A stretch of 64,000 nucleotides of DNA from Cohnella silvisoli. Its GTDB lineage: Bacteria > Bacillota > Bacilli > Paenibacillales > Paenibacillaceae. The stretch spans positions 1 to 64,000 of the forward strand of contig NZ_JAIOAP010000023.1 in assembly GCF_021190915.1 (NCBI RefSeq). Direction: 5' to 3'. A program made the translations under genes and the position numbers. The notes below the pieces were generated by a model, which was not told where the DNA came from, made no database searches, and saw nothing but the letters and a program-made list of their open reading frames with translations. Shown piece by piece: positions 24,219 through 31,997 of the stretch; positions within the stretch are counted from its first letter, which is position 1, and each line of letters starts with the position of its first letter.

Positions 24219-24233
24219 TTGGGAGGTCAAGGA

Positions 24234-25832
24234 ATGAAGGAAACAACATCCATCCCGTCTGAATCATCCGAGAAATCGCTATCGCTCTCAATCGAGAGGC
24301 TTATCGCGTTCGCGCATTATAATAGACTTATCGAATCCTTGGATATAGAAGCAGCGCGTAATGCTTTACTGGATTTATACCACCTGAAAGAACCCGCGGA
24401 AGGCGTCACTGCTGCGATTGACGCCGATTCGCTTCCGGCAAGCCCTGTTCCTCTTCTCGAGCCTTTGCTGGATGCGGCTGTCGATCTGCGTTTGCTGCCG
24501 GATGACACGCTGATGTTTCGAGATCTTTTCGATGCCCGCATCATGGGGCTGCTGATGCCAAGACCATCGGAAACCGATCGGCGATTCCAACAATTGACGC
24601 GCGAACGGGGTGTTGTCGGCGCAACGGACTGGTTCTACAAGTTGAATATCGATTCCAACTACATTCGCATGGACCGCATCAAGAAGAACGGTTACTGGAA
24701 ACATCGCACGGCGGACGGCAACTTGGAAATCACGGTCAACTTATCCAAGCCGGAGAAGGACCCTAGGGAAATCGCCTTACTCAAAGCACTTCCGCAGTCC
24801 AATTACCCCAAGTGTCTATTGTGCAAAGAGAATGTCGGATATGCGGGACGCCCCGACCATCCTGCGCGGCAGAACTTGCGTATTGTACCGGTAACGCTGC
24901 AGAACGAGCCATGGTTTTTCCAATATTCGCCTTACGTTTACTATAACGAGCATAGCATCGTCTTCTGCGGTGAACACATCCCGATGAAAATATCGCCGGC
25001 CACCTTCTCTAGGCTGCTCGATTTCGTCGAACAGTTCCCGCACTATTTTATCGGCTCCAATGCGGATTTGCCGATCGTAGGCGGGTCGATATTAAACCAT
25101 GACCATTTCCAAGCGGGACGGCATGTGTTTCCTATGGAGACTGCGGCCGTGCTCGATTGGCAGGTTTGTTCGCAAGAGCCGGAGGTGAAGATCGGTATCG
25201 TCCAATGGCCGATGTCCGTGCTGCGTCTGCAGTCCAATAATCGCGCGGCGCTCCTTAGAGTAGCGGCCCATACGTTGGCGAAATGGCGAGCTTACAGCGA
25301 TTCTTCCGTAGGAATTCTCGCGTTCAGCGACAAAGAGGGCGGACAGGTAGAGCACAATACGATAACGCCTATCGCCAGATTCAAAGATAATGGCGTCTAC
25401 GAGCTGGACCTCGTTCTGCGAAACAACCGGACGAGCTCCGAACATCCTGACGGCATTTTCCACCCTCATCAAGAGCTTCATCATATCAAAAAAGAAAACA
25501 TCGGCCTCATTGAAGTCATGGGACTTGCGGTATTGCCGGGTCGACTGCAGGTTGAATTGGGACTGATCGCCGATATCCTGACCGGACATACGTCTTACGA
25601 TGAAACGGCGATTGCCGCACCGGAGCACCCCCTGAACAAACATGCGGATTGGGTGTGGACGCTAGTGGACCTCTATGGCACGGATGGCTCCGAAGCCGCC
25701 GTTCAATTGTTGTTGCAAGCCGACGTGGGCGATAAATTCCACGCGGTGCTGAAGGATGCCGGCGTGTATAAAGGCGATATAAGCGGCCGGGCAGCGTTTA
25801 GGCGATTTCTTACGGCATCTTCGTTAATCTAA
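24234..25832 (+). CDS. galT: UDP-glucose-hexose-1-phosphate uridylyltransferase, class II
   Basis: Protein of 532 aa; the ATG at 24234 follows GGGAGG with 8-base spacing. Its length, and motifs such as PKCLLCKENVGYAG and SILNHDHFQAGRH (catalytic His region), identify the Firmicutes class II GalT rather than the shorter E. coli type. It exchanges UMP between UDP-glucose and galactose-1-phosphate. It follows galE by 15 bp. Confidence 0.95.
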   Translation: MKETTSIPSESSEKSLSLSIERLIAFAHYNRLIESLDIEAARNALLDLYHLKEPAEGVTAAIDADSLPASPVPLLEPLLDAAVDLRLLPDDTLMFRDLFDARIMGLLMPRPSETDRRFQQLTRERGVVGATDWFYKLNIDSNYIRMDRIKKNGYWKHRTADGNLEITVNLSKPEKDPREIALLKALPQSNYPKCLLCKENVGYAGRPDHPARQNLRIVPVTLQNEPWFFQYSPYVYYNEHSIVFCGEHIPMKISPATFSRLLDFVEQFPHYFIGSNADLPIVGGSILNHDHFQAGRHVFPMETAAVLDWQVCSQEPEVKIGIVQWPMSVLRLQSNNRAALLRVAAHTLAKWRAYSDSSVGILAFSDKEGGQVEHNTITPIARFKDNGVYELDLVLRNNRTSSEHPDGIFHPHQELHHIKKENIGLIEVMGLAVLPGRLQVELGLIADILTGHTSYDETAIAAPEHPLNKHADWVWTLVDLYGTDGSEAAVQLLLQADVGDKFHAVLKDAGVYKGDISGRAAFRRFLTASSLI

Positions 25833-25877
25833 ACGGGTAAACATTTCTATGATTCCAAGAGGGAGAGGACAAATTTT

Positions 25878-26810
25878 ATGTCATCGATTTTGATACGGGA
25901 AATAAAGCATGACAAGTGGGGGCGTTGCGTTTCCTTGAGTAATGGCAGCGTCGAATTGCTTGCTACGTTGGAATACGGTCCTCGTATTATTCATCTTTCT
26001 TCGCAAGGCGGGAACAATCTTTTTTTCGAGGATAGCGACTCCGAAATCACCCAGGGCGGGGATGCCTTCGCACCTGTTGGCGGTGGCAGCTGGAACATCT
26101 ATGGCGGCCATCGGTTATGGACGAGCCCCGAACGGATACCTCGGACGACGTATCCCGATAACGAGCCTGTCGCTTGGGAACGAATCGGCGATTTTGCCAT
26201 CGTTTTACGGTCCGCTCAAGAGCGTTGGAATCAGATTACGAAAGAGATCGAGGTTCAGCTCGATCCATCCGGGACAGGAATCAAGGTCGTGCATCGAGTG
26301 ACCAATAATGGCGCTTGGCCAATTACTTTCGCGCCGTGGGCATTGTCGGTTATGGGGGCAGGAGGGCGTGCAGTCGTTCCGATGACGGGGTCCAACAACG
26401 GGCTTTTGCCGAATCGCCGATTCATCTTGTGGCCTTATAACCGGTTGAACGATTCCCGTATTTCATTTACCGAGTCGGAATTGGTGGTCGATCAGGGAGA
26501 GGGGCCTTCCCCTTACAAATTCGGAAGCGATAACGAAGCGGGATGGGCTGCTTACAGCAATCATGGCGATACGTTCATTAAAAGTTATGAGCCCGTTGTG
26601 GGCGGAACTTACCCCGACTTCGGCGTGTCGTTCGAGCTGTATACGAACAGTTTGATGTTGGAATTGGAGACGCTCGGCGAACTGCAAGAAGTAGAATCCG
26701 GACATACCGTTGAGCACGTGGAATCATGGCAGGTCGTTAAAGGACTGGAGCTTAGGAAAATAGCGCTGAATGATGCTGTCGCTCTGTTGCAGCCTTACGT
26801 TCGGAAGTAA
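25878..26810 (+). CDS. Galactose-mutarotase-like fold protein (DUF4380-like)
   Basis: Protein of 310 aa, 45 bp after galT and before the operon terminator. The sequence is beta-rich (VSLSNGSVELLATLEYGPRI, APVGGGSWNIYGGHRLWTSP, IKVVHRVTNNGAWPITFAPW) and fits the mutarotase supersandwich family annotated as DUF4380. The usual GalM His/Glu motif set was not found. Its place as last gene of the gal operon suggests it supplies aldose 1-epimerase activity or handles a galactoside-derived sugar. This is inference; the family is largely uncharacterised. Confidence 0.75.
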   Translation: MSSILIREIKHDKWGRCVSLSNGSVELLATLEYGPRIIHLSSQGGNNLFFEDSDSEITQGGDAFAPVGGGSWNIYGGHRLWTSPERIPRTTYPDNEPVAWERIGDFAIVLRSAQERWNQITKEIEVQLDPSGTGIKVVHRVTNNGAWPITFAPWALSVMGAGGRAVVPMTGSNNGLLPNRRFILWPYNRLNDSRISFTESELVVDQGEGPSPYKFGSDNEAGWAAYSNHGDTFIKSYEPVVGGTYPDFGVSFELYTNSLMLELETLGELQEVESGHTVEHVESWQVVKGLELRKIALNDAVALLQPYVRK

Positions 26811-26818
26811 CCGCTTCG

Positions 26819-26866
26819 AAAAAGCAAATCCCACCCAGTGATAATCGGGTGGGATTTGCTTTTTAA
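26819..26866 (+). terminator. Bidirectional terminator between gal operon and LysR gene
   Basis: AAAAAGCAAATCCCACCC pairs perfectly with GGGTGGGATTTGCTTTTT across a 10-base loop. The A and T tracts on the two sides allow it to act in both directions, serving the convergent gal operon and LysR gene. Confidence 0.92.
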
Positions 26867-26879
26867 GCTTTAGTCCATG

Positions 26880-27785
26880 CTACGAAGACTGTGCAGACGC
26901 CAAAGTTGTGTTTCCCGTCTCTGTGAGCAGCTCGATCAGATGACGGACCGCGGGGTTTAGCCACTTTTTCTTATGGTGAACGATTTGCGTGAAGAAAGTG
27001 ATGTCCGGATGAGTAAACGGCAAAGCGACCAGTCGCCGATCAGTTAACTCGCGGGTTACCGCAATGTGCGGCACGAGCGCGATTCCGAGTCCGTAGCCGA
27101 CGCACTGTTTAATGGCTTCAAGGCTGCCGAACTCGTGATGGATATGATAGGTGACTCCATGCTGGCCGAGCAGCCGTTCGAAAGCCGCCCGATACGTGCA
27201 TCCCTGCTCCGTCACGATCAGGAATTGACCATCCAGCTCCGCGATGCTTACCTGATCCGCAGAACACAACGGATGTTCAGGCTTGGCGACCAGAACAAGG
27301 GGTTCTTTCCGAATCGCGATCGATTCGATATCGTCGTCGACGATCGGACGGTCTAGCAGAATGCCTAGGTCCAAGAGGCCCGATCTAATGGATTGCAGGA
27401 TGTTGGCTTCGTTAATCTCATTGACCTGAAGGTTGATCTCAGGGAAGCTTTGCAAGAAGCGGTGAAAAACGGGAGGCAGGAAAAACGCCATCAGCGATTC
27501 GATCGTCCCGATTTCTAAATTTCCTTTTGCCTGCCTTGCGATTAACCGTTTGGAATCGTCGTATATTTCCAATATCCTGACGAAGGTGTCGCGAAGCTGC
27601 TCGCCCGCGGATGTAAGCCGCATCGTTCGTCCGAAACGCTCAAACAACACGACTCCGTACTCGCTTTCCAGCTTTTGAATTTGCGCGGTCACGCTCGACT
27701 GCACGTATCCTAGGTTTTCCGCCGCTTTCGTGAAGCTTTGACAGCGCGCGACCTCCAGGAAAGACTTCATGTAAATTAAATCCAC
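26880..27785 (-). CDS. LysR-family transcriptional regulator
   Basis: Protein of 301 aa (GTG start; an internal ATG five codons later is possible). Residues 1-60 are the winged HTH (FLEVARCQSFTKAAENLGYV, VTAQIQKLESEYGVVLFERF). The rest is a two-lobed periplasmic-binding-like effector domain (LEIGTIESLMAFFLPPVFHR, IALVPHIAV). LysR proteins normally control a divergent gene, but upstream there is only a small gene in the same direction, so the target is unclear. Confidence 0.9.
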   Translation of the reverse strand: MDLIYMKSFLEVARCQSFTKAAENLGYVQSSVTAQIQKLESEYGVVLFERFGRTMRLTSAGEQLRDTFVRILEIYDDSKRLIARQAKGNLEIGTIESLMAFFLPPVFHRFLQSFPEINLQVNEINEANILQSIRSGLLDLGILLDRPIVDDDIESIAIRKEPLVLVAKPEHPLCSADQVSIAELDGQFLIVTEQGCTYRAAFERLLGQHGVTYHIHHEFGSLEAIKQCVGYGLGIALVPHIAVTRELTDRRLVALPFTHPDITFFTQIVHHKKKWLNPAVRHLIELLTETGNTTLASAQSS

Positions 27786-27820
27786 GCTGCTTCACCGCCC
27801 CTTCACGAACAAGAACTATT

Positions 27821-27985
27821 TTACCGGTTAAGGTTCGATAGCTTTGACGCAAGCGCGATCAGCCAAAAGACAGGGAGGGTAGAGACCTTGATGCCCGACC
27901 CGCCAATCCGTCTAGCTAATTCCAACTCGCGTTCACGCTGATCGCTTTCCCATATTTTATAGGCAGTGTAGTCATGAATCAACAT
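27821..27985 (-). CDS. Small 54-aa protein of unknown function
   Basis: ATG at 27985-27983 preceded by GGGAGGCG with 6-base spacing; stop TAA at 27821. The protein opens MLIHDYTAYKIWESDQRERE, a charged helix, and ends with a hydrophobic stretch (STLPVFWLIALASKL) that could lie in or on the membrane. It ends 36 bp before the LysR start and may be cotranscribed. No family recognised. Confidence 0.55.
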   Translation of the reverse strand: MLIHDYTAYKIWESDQRERELELARRIGGSGIKVSTLPVFWLIALASKLSNLNR

Positions 27986-28126
27986 CTTTTTCGCCTCCCG
28001 GTCCGTATTTGTTAATCATCATAACAGCACCGCGGCAGAACGAGTTATTCAGCCTTTTTCATGACTACGATCATTATTATCGATGGAAACGCAACCATAT
28101 TTCAGCGACGCGACAACTTCGATTCA

Positions 28127-28162
28127 AACAAAAAAAGCACAGACTGCAATAGCAGTCCGTGC
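28127..28162 (-). terminator. Intrinsic terminator after the DUF1128 gene
   Basis: Minus strand: GCACGGACTGC and GCAGTCTGTGC pair (one mismatch) across a short loop and are followed by seven T residues. It lies 28 bp past the stop at 28190. Confidence 0.88.
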
Positions 28163-28189
28163 CGTACGATGCCGTTAAGCAATCTGATT

Positions 28190-28411
28190 TCAAGAACGCA
28201 ATTTACCCAGTTCGGATACTAGCGCTTCGACTTCGCTAATGCTGAATCTATCTTTGGAAGCTACCATGTCGTAAATGTCTTTAAGGTCCTCGTATTTGTC
28301 GCTGGTGAAGCTGGATGCCTGCATTGCCGCTCCCGTTGCCATGCGCAGCTTGGTTTTGATGGCCTCGATCATATATTCAACGTTTTGTTGTGTCGGCTGG
28401 CTTAAGTCCAT
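28190..28411 (-). CDS. DUF1128 family protein (YfkK-like)
   Basis: Protein of 73 aa. QQNVEYMIEAIKTKLRMATG, EDLKDIYDMV and SISEVEALVSELGKLR are the DUF1128 hallmarks. It is a small helical cytoplasmic protein of unknown role that is widespread in Bacilli. GAGAGGAAGTCGACCT precedes the ATG, and it forms a single-gene unit with its own promoter and terminator. Confidence 0.88.
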   Translation of the reverse strand: MDLSQPTQQNVEYMIEAIKTKLRMATGAAMQASSFTSDKYEDLKDIYDMVASKDRFSISEVEALVSELGKLRS

Positions 28412-28455
28412 AGGTCGACTTCCTCTCTTACGGGTATAGGTATAGGGATGACGTT

Positions 28456-28461
28456 ATTGTA
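28456..28461 (-). promoter_or_regulatory. Extended -10 promoter for the DUF1128 gene
   Basis: Minus strand TGGTACAAT is an extended -10 (TGn plus TACAAT) 45 bp before the start codon. There is no recognisable -35. Confidence 0.45.
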
Positions 28462-28650
28462 CCATAGAGGGGAGGAATGCCGCCAAGTAAAACGGCTTCG
28501 CCGTCTATCGCATCGATGAAACGCATAAGTAGCATTCCTTATGAGGGAATGGTAACCTGAAAGAAGATGCCGGAAAGATGTCGGAAGTCGCATATGACAA
28601 TGAATTGCAACGCGGGCAAGACCGCTTTTCGTTGCGTGGGGGAGGATTGC

Positions 28651-29166
28651 ATGCTTGACCGGAAATCGCAGACAGCGGAGCGGGTGGACGCCGCGGGATT
28701 GCTTGATTTTATGAGTCAAATCACTTCTATCCACCCTAAGGACGAATTGACATTCTTATGCATTGGAACGGATCGCTCAACAGGCGACAGCCTTGGACCT
28801 TGGGTCGGAACGATGCTTAAGGAACATGGAATTACCCGCGTCATCGGCACCTTGCAGCGTCCTTGCGACGCGGACCGCTTGCCGCAGCTTGTTCCCGCGA
28901 TGGAAGAAATGGGTACGATCGTTGCCGTGGATGCGTGCTTGGGTCGACCCGATAACGTAGGAGCGTACTTGGTCAGAAAAGGACCCCTCATTCCCGCCCA
29001 ATCCGTAAACAGAGGTTTTCCAGCCGTTGGAGCTTATAGTATCGCGGGAGTCGTAAACGCCGCAAGCTTAAAGCCCTATTGGACGTTGCAGTCCACCTCG
29101 CTGTACAAGGTTATGGGAATGGCTAGAGAGATTTCGAATGCGATAAGCAAGCAATGGCTAATTTAA
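28651..29166 (+). CDS. YyaC-like sporulation-associated peptidase-fold protein
   Basis: Protein of 171 aa starting at MLDRKSQTAERVDA after GGGGGAGGATTGC; a frame extending 28 codons upstream has no ribosome site. LTFLCIGTDRSTGDSLGPWV with GTMLKEHG, TIVAVDACLGRPDNVG and FPAVGAYSIAGVVN match the YyaC family, a hydrogenase-maturation/germination-protease-like fold (acidic residues in GTDRSTGDS and AVDACLG). The family is associated with sporulation in Bacillus. Function unproven. Confidence 0.82.
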   Translation: MLDRKSQTAERVDAAGLLDFMSQITSIHPKDELTFLCIGTDRSTGDSLGPWVGTMLKEHGITRVIGTLQRPCDADRLPQLVPAMEEMGTIVAVDACLGRPDNVGAYLVRKGPLIPAQSVNRGFPAVGAYSIAGVVNAASLKPYWTLQSTSLYKVMGMAREISNAISKQWLI

Positions 29167-29203
29167 CATCTAATAATGGGCGATATAAGAAAGGATGATT
29201 CAG

Positions 29204-30010
29204 ATGATAAAAGTTAAACTTTCTACCGGTACGACAATCGCATATGAGGAAGCCGGAAGCGGTCACCCGATCGTTCTGCTGCACGGGTATTGCGGGAGCC
29301 ATCGTTATTGGGATGAAGCGATGCCGCTGCTAGCCGCTCAAGGCCGCGTTATTGCACCGGATTTACGCGGGCATGGCGCTTCGTCTGCGAGCGAAGGCGT
29401 ATATACGATGGAGCAACTAGCGGATGATTTAGCTGCTTTGCTGGATGAACTAAAATTGTCCCGGGTGAATTTGATCGGTCATTCCTTAGGCGGTTACATA
29501 GCGTTGGCCTTCGCGGACAAGTACCCTGAGCGGCTGCTCGCGCTCGGCTTGGCGCATTCCACCTCTTTCCCGGACGGCGAGGCCGCGCAAGCCAATCGCC
29601 TGAAAGCGGCGGACACGATCAGGACCAAAGGAATCGCAGCGTTCGTGGATGATTTGATACCGAAGCTATTCGCGGACAGCAGCCGCACGGACAAGCCCGA
29701 ACTATTGCGGAAGGCCAAAGAAATCGGTTACGAGACTTCGGCTGACGGAGCCGTGGGCTGTGCTCTTGGCATGAGGGAAAGACCGGATCGCGGTTATGTG
29801 CTGGAGAAGCTTGACCTGCCCATTCTTCTGCTTGCCGGACAATTAGATGGCGTAATCCCGCCGGAGAAGAGATTCCCGGTATCCAAAATCAATGTTACCG
29901 CGATCACCCTTGAAGGTGTTGCCCATATGGGAATGATGGAAGATCCGCAGGCATTCGCGGGCGCGATCGGTACTTTTCTGGAACAGAAACGGGTGAAAGA
30001 CAGTGTTTGA
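29204..30010 (+). CDS. Alpha/beta hydrolase
   Basis: Protein of 268 aa; the second ATG (29204) is preferred because AAAGGA would touch an ATG at 29195. Oxyanion region VLLHGYCGSHRYW, nucleophile elbow GHSLGGYIAL, an acid near PILLLAGQLDGVIPPE and the catalytic His in GVAHMGMMEDP complete the triad. A cap region of mixed helices lies at residues 120-195. Likely a cytoplasmic esterase or lactonase-like enzyme; substrate unknown. It overlaps the next gene by 8 bp. Confidence 0.88.
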   Translation: MIKVKLSTGTTIAYEEAGSGHPIVLLHGYCGSHRYWDEAMPLLAAQGRVIAPDLRGHGASSASEGVYTMEQLADDLAALLDELKLSRVNLIGHSLGGYIALAFADKYPERLLALGLAHSTSFPDGEAAQANRLKAADTIRTKGIAAFVDDLIPKLFADSSRTDKPELLRKAKEIGYETSADGAVGCALGMRERPDRGYVLEKLDLPILLLAGQLDGVIPPEKRFPVSKINVTAITLEGVAHMGMMEDPQAFAGAIGTFLEQKRVKDSV

Positions 30011-30662
30011 ACGCGATTACTTAGTCAGACTAATTACGCAAGCAGGGCTCGTGCTCGCTAAGGCAATGCGATTGCGGGAGCAGCATAAGCAGCAGGAAGC
30101 TATTGATCTCATAGACGAGTTTCTAGGGAGGGAGCTAAGGCTCCGTTCCCGTCTAGCCATGGGCTTGTCGGACGAGGATCTGTTGTCCATGCTCTCGGTT
30201 ACGGGCTCGCCCAATGCCGAATCCGTTGCCGTCGTCGCGGCAATGCTGCAGGAAGAAGCAGAGCTTCTCTCGGACCTCGGACAAACGGAGCTGAGCGTTC
30301 CGCGTTATGCGAAGGCATTGCGTCTAAATCTATACATACTTCGGAATGATATGGAGTTCGAAGGGTGGGATGTTCGCAAACGCGTCGAACAATTGCTTGC
30401 GGCTCTATCCCCCTATGAACTCGGTGTCGATACGAAATTGGCCTTGTGGCAATGGCATGAATCCAATGGACAACTCGCGGAAGCGGAAAATTTACTGTAC
30501 GAGCTGCAGGAAGATGAAGCCGTCTCCGCGGAGGAGGGCTTTACCTTCTACGAGAGGTTATCGGCTTATGACGACTCTGTACTCGAATCAGGCGGATTGC
30601 CGCGCAACGAAATGGAAGAAGGGCGCAGGCAATGGGGCGCTTTAATGAAGGAGAATGCTTAA
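30003..30662 (+). CDS. DUF6483-like helical repeat protein
   Basis: Protein of 219 aa with a GTG start inside the hydrolase 3' end. The N terminus (MFERDYLVRLITQAGLVLAK, LREQHKQQEAIDLIDEFLGR) fits the DUF6483 family. The rest reads like tetratricopeptide-style helix pairs (LGQTELSVPRYAKALRLNLY, ESNGQLAEAENLLYELQEDE). Probably a cytoplasmic scaffold; function unknown. Its stop overlaps the next start codon (TAATG). Confidence 0.7.
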   Translation: MFERDYLVRLITQAGLVLAKAMRLREQHKQQEAIDLIDEFLGRELRLRSRLAMGLSDEDLLSMLSVTGSPNAESVAVVAAMLQEEAELLSDLGQTELSVPRYAKALRLNLYILRNDMEFEGWDVRKRVEQLLAALSPYELGVDTKLALWQWHESNGQLAEAENLLYELQEDEAVSAEEGFTFYERLSAYDDSVLESGGLPRNEMEEGRRQWGALMKENA

Positions 30663-31831
30663 TGAACGGTAAGGCCCAACCTGGGGAATGGCTCGATTTG
30701 CTGGAGGAGATCGCAACGGAAGGTCAGCTCATTCAAGCATCCTTCAGTGCGCCGCGGCGCAAAGACGACGATACGCCAAGAAAGCTCACGGTACGTCCGA
30801 TTAAACTGAAAACCGGTCTTTTCTATCAATTCGAGCGTCATCAGAATAACAAAGTATTTCATGAGAACGTGTCTCCGGAGAAGGTGAAGGAACAGCTTCA
30901 ATCGACGATGGAACGGTACAAGCAAGCTTTGTTCAAAACTCCGGACGCCGACGTTCAAGTTTTGGCCAATAAGAAGGGGCAGCTGTCTCTCATTACGCAT
31001 GCCAAGGAATCGAAAAGAGAAGCCGTTCCTCAACAGCATAACCGCAATAAAGCGTACGTGCTTCCGGATGGGGAGCCCGTGCCTTTCTTAATTTCTCTTG
31101 GTGTCATGACCGCCGAAGGGCGCGTCGTCAAAGCGAAGTACGATAAATTCCGGCAAATCAATCGGTTTCTTGAGATGGTGTCGGATGTGATCCCGGATCT
31201 TCCGCGGGGCAAAGAACTGACGGTCGTGGATTTCGGCTGCGGCAAGTCGTATCTTACGTTTGCCCTCTACCATCTGTTAGCCATTAAAGAGCGGCTTCCG
31301 GTCCGAATTATCGGTTTGGACCTGAAACAAGACGTCATTTCAACCTGCTCTAAGCTCGCCCTTGAGCTGGGATGGGATAACCTGTCTTTCTCCGTTGGAG
31401 ATATAGCTCAATTTGAAGGGCACACTTCCGTTGATATGGTCGTCACGCTTCACGCATGCGATACGGCAACCGATGCTGCGCTGCTCAAAGCGATAGGCTG
31501 GGAAGCAAGCGTAATTTTGTCCGTCCCCTGCTGTCAGCATGAATTGTTTCGTCAGCTTTCGCAACCGCTGCTGAAACCGTTGCTGAAGCACGGTATTCTC
31601 AAGGAACGTTTTTCCGCTTTGGTAACGGACGCTATTCGGGCAAATCTTCTTGAGCTGGCGGGATATCGGACGCAGCTGCTCGAGTTCATCGATTTGGAGC
31701 ATACACCTAAAAATATTCTCATTCGTGCCGTTAAAGGTCATAAAACCGACAACGATCAATTAAAACATGAATATGAACAATTCAGGGACTTTATGGGTGT
31801 TTCCCCTTTTATGGAAAATAAAACGAAATGA
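30662..31831 (+). CDS. Class I SAM-dependent methyltransferase (Methyltransf_32 type)
   Basis: Protein of 389 aa starting at MNGKAQPGEWLDLLEE after AAGGAG. The SAM-binding motif VVDFGCGKSYLTFALYHLL lies near residue 195, with IIGLDLKQDVI as the acidic loop and VTLHACDTATDAAL downstream. A conserved Cys pair (SVPCCQHEL) follows. This is the METTL25-like Methyltransf_32 family; substrate unknown, RNA or protein. It is the last gene of the hydrolase-DUF6483-methyltransferase operon. Confidence 0.82.
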   Translation: MNGKAQPGEWLDLLEEIATEGQLIQASFSAPRRKDDDTPRKLTVRPIKLKTGLFYQFERHQNNKVFHENVSPEKVKEQLQSTMERYKQALFKTPDADVQVLANKKGQLSLITHAKESKREAVPQQHNRNKAYVLPDGEPVPFLISLGVMTAEGRVVKAKYDKFRQINRFLEMVSDVIPDLPRGKELTVVDFGCGKSYLTFALYHLLAIKERLPVRIIGLDLKQDVISTCSKLALELGWDNLSFSVGDIAQFEGHTSVDMVVTLHACDTATDAALLKAIGWEASVILSVPCCQHELFRQLSQPLLKPLLKHGILKERFSALVTDAIRANLLELAGYRTQLLEFIDLEHTPKNILIRAVKGHKTDNDQLKHEYEQFRDFMGVSPFMENKTK

Positions 31832-31919
31832 TTATGTCAAAAGTCACGAAAAACAGGTACAAAAGTCCTTAATTTTGCGTTAATTTCGAATAAAATAATG
31901 CCATTTAATAGTATTGTTA

Positions 31920-31949
31920 TTGTCGGAAAAAGCTACATTATGGTAAAAT
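31920..31949 (+). promoter_or_regulatory. Promoter of the diguanylate cyclase gene
   Basis: TTGTCG (31920-31925) and TAAAAT (31944-31949) with an 18-bp spacer; TGG directly before the -10 makes an extended -10. It is 48 bp upstream of the start, in an AT-rich gap. Confidence 0.5.
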
Positions 31950-31997
31950 CAAGCATAGCCTGTCTCCATTTTCTGATTATAGCCATTCTGTGAAAAG

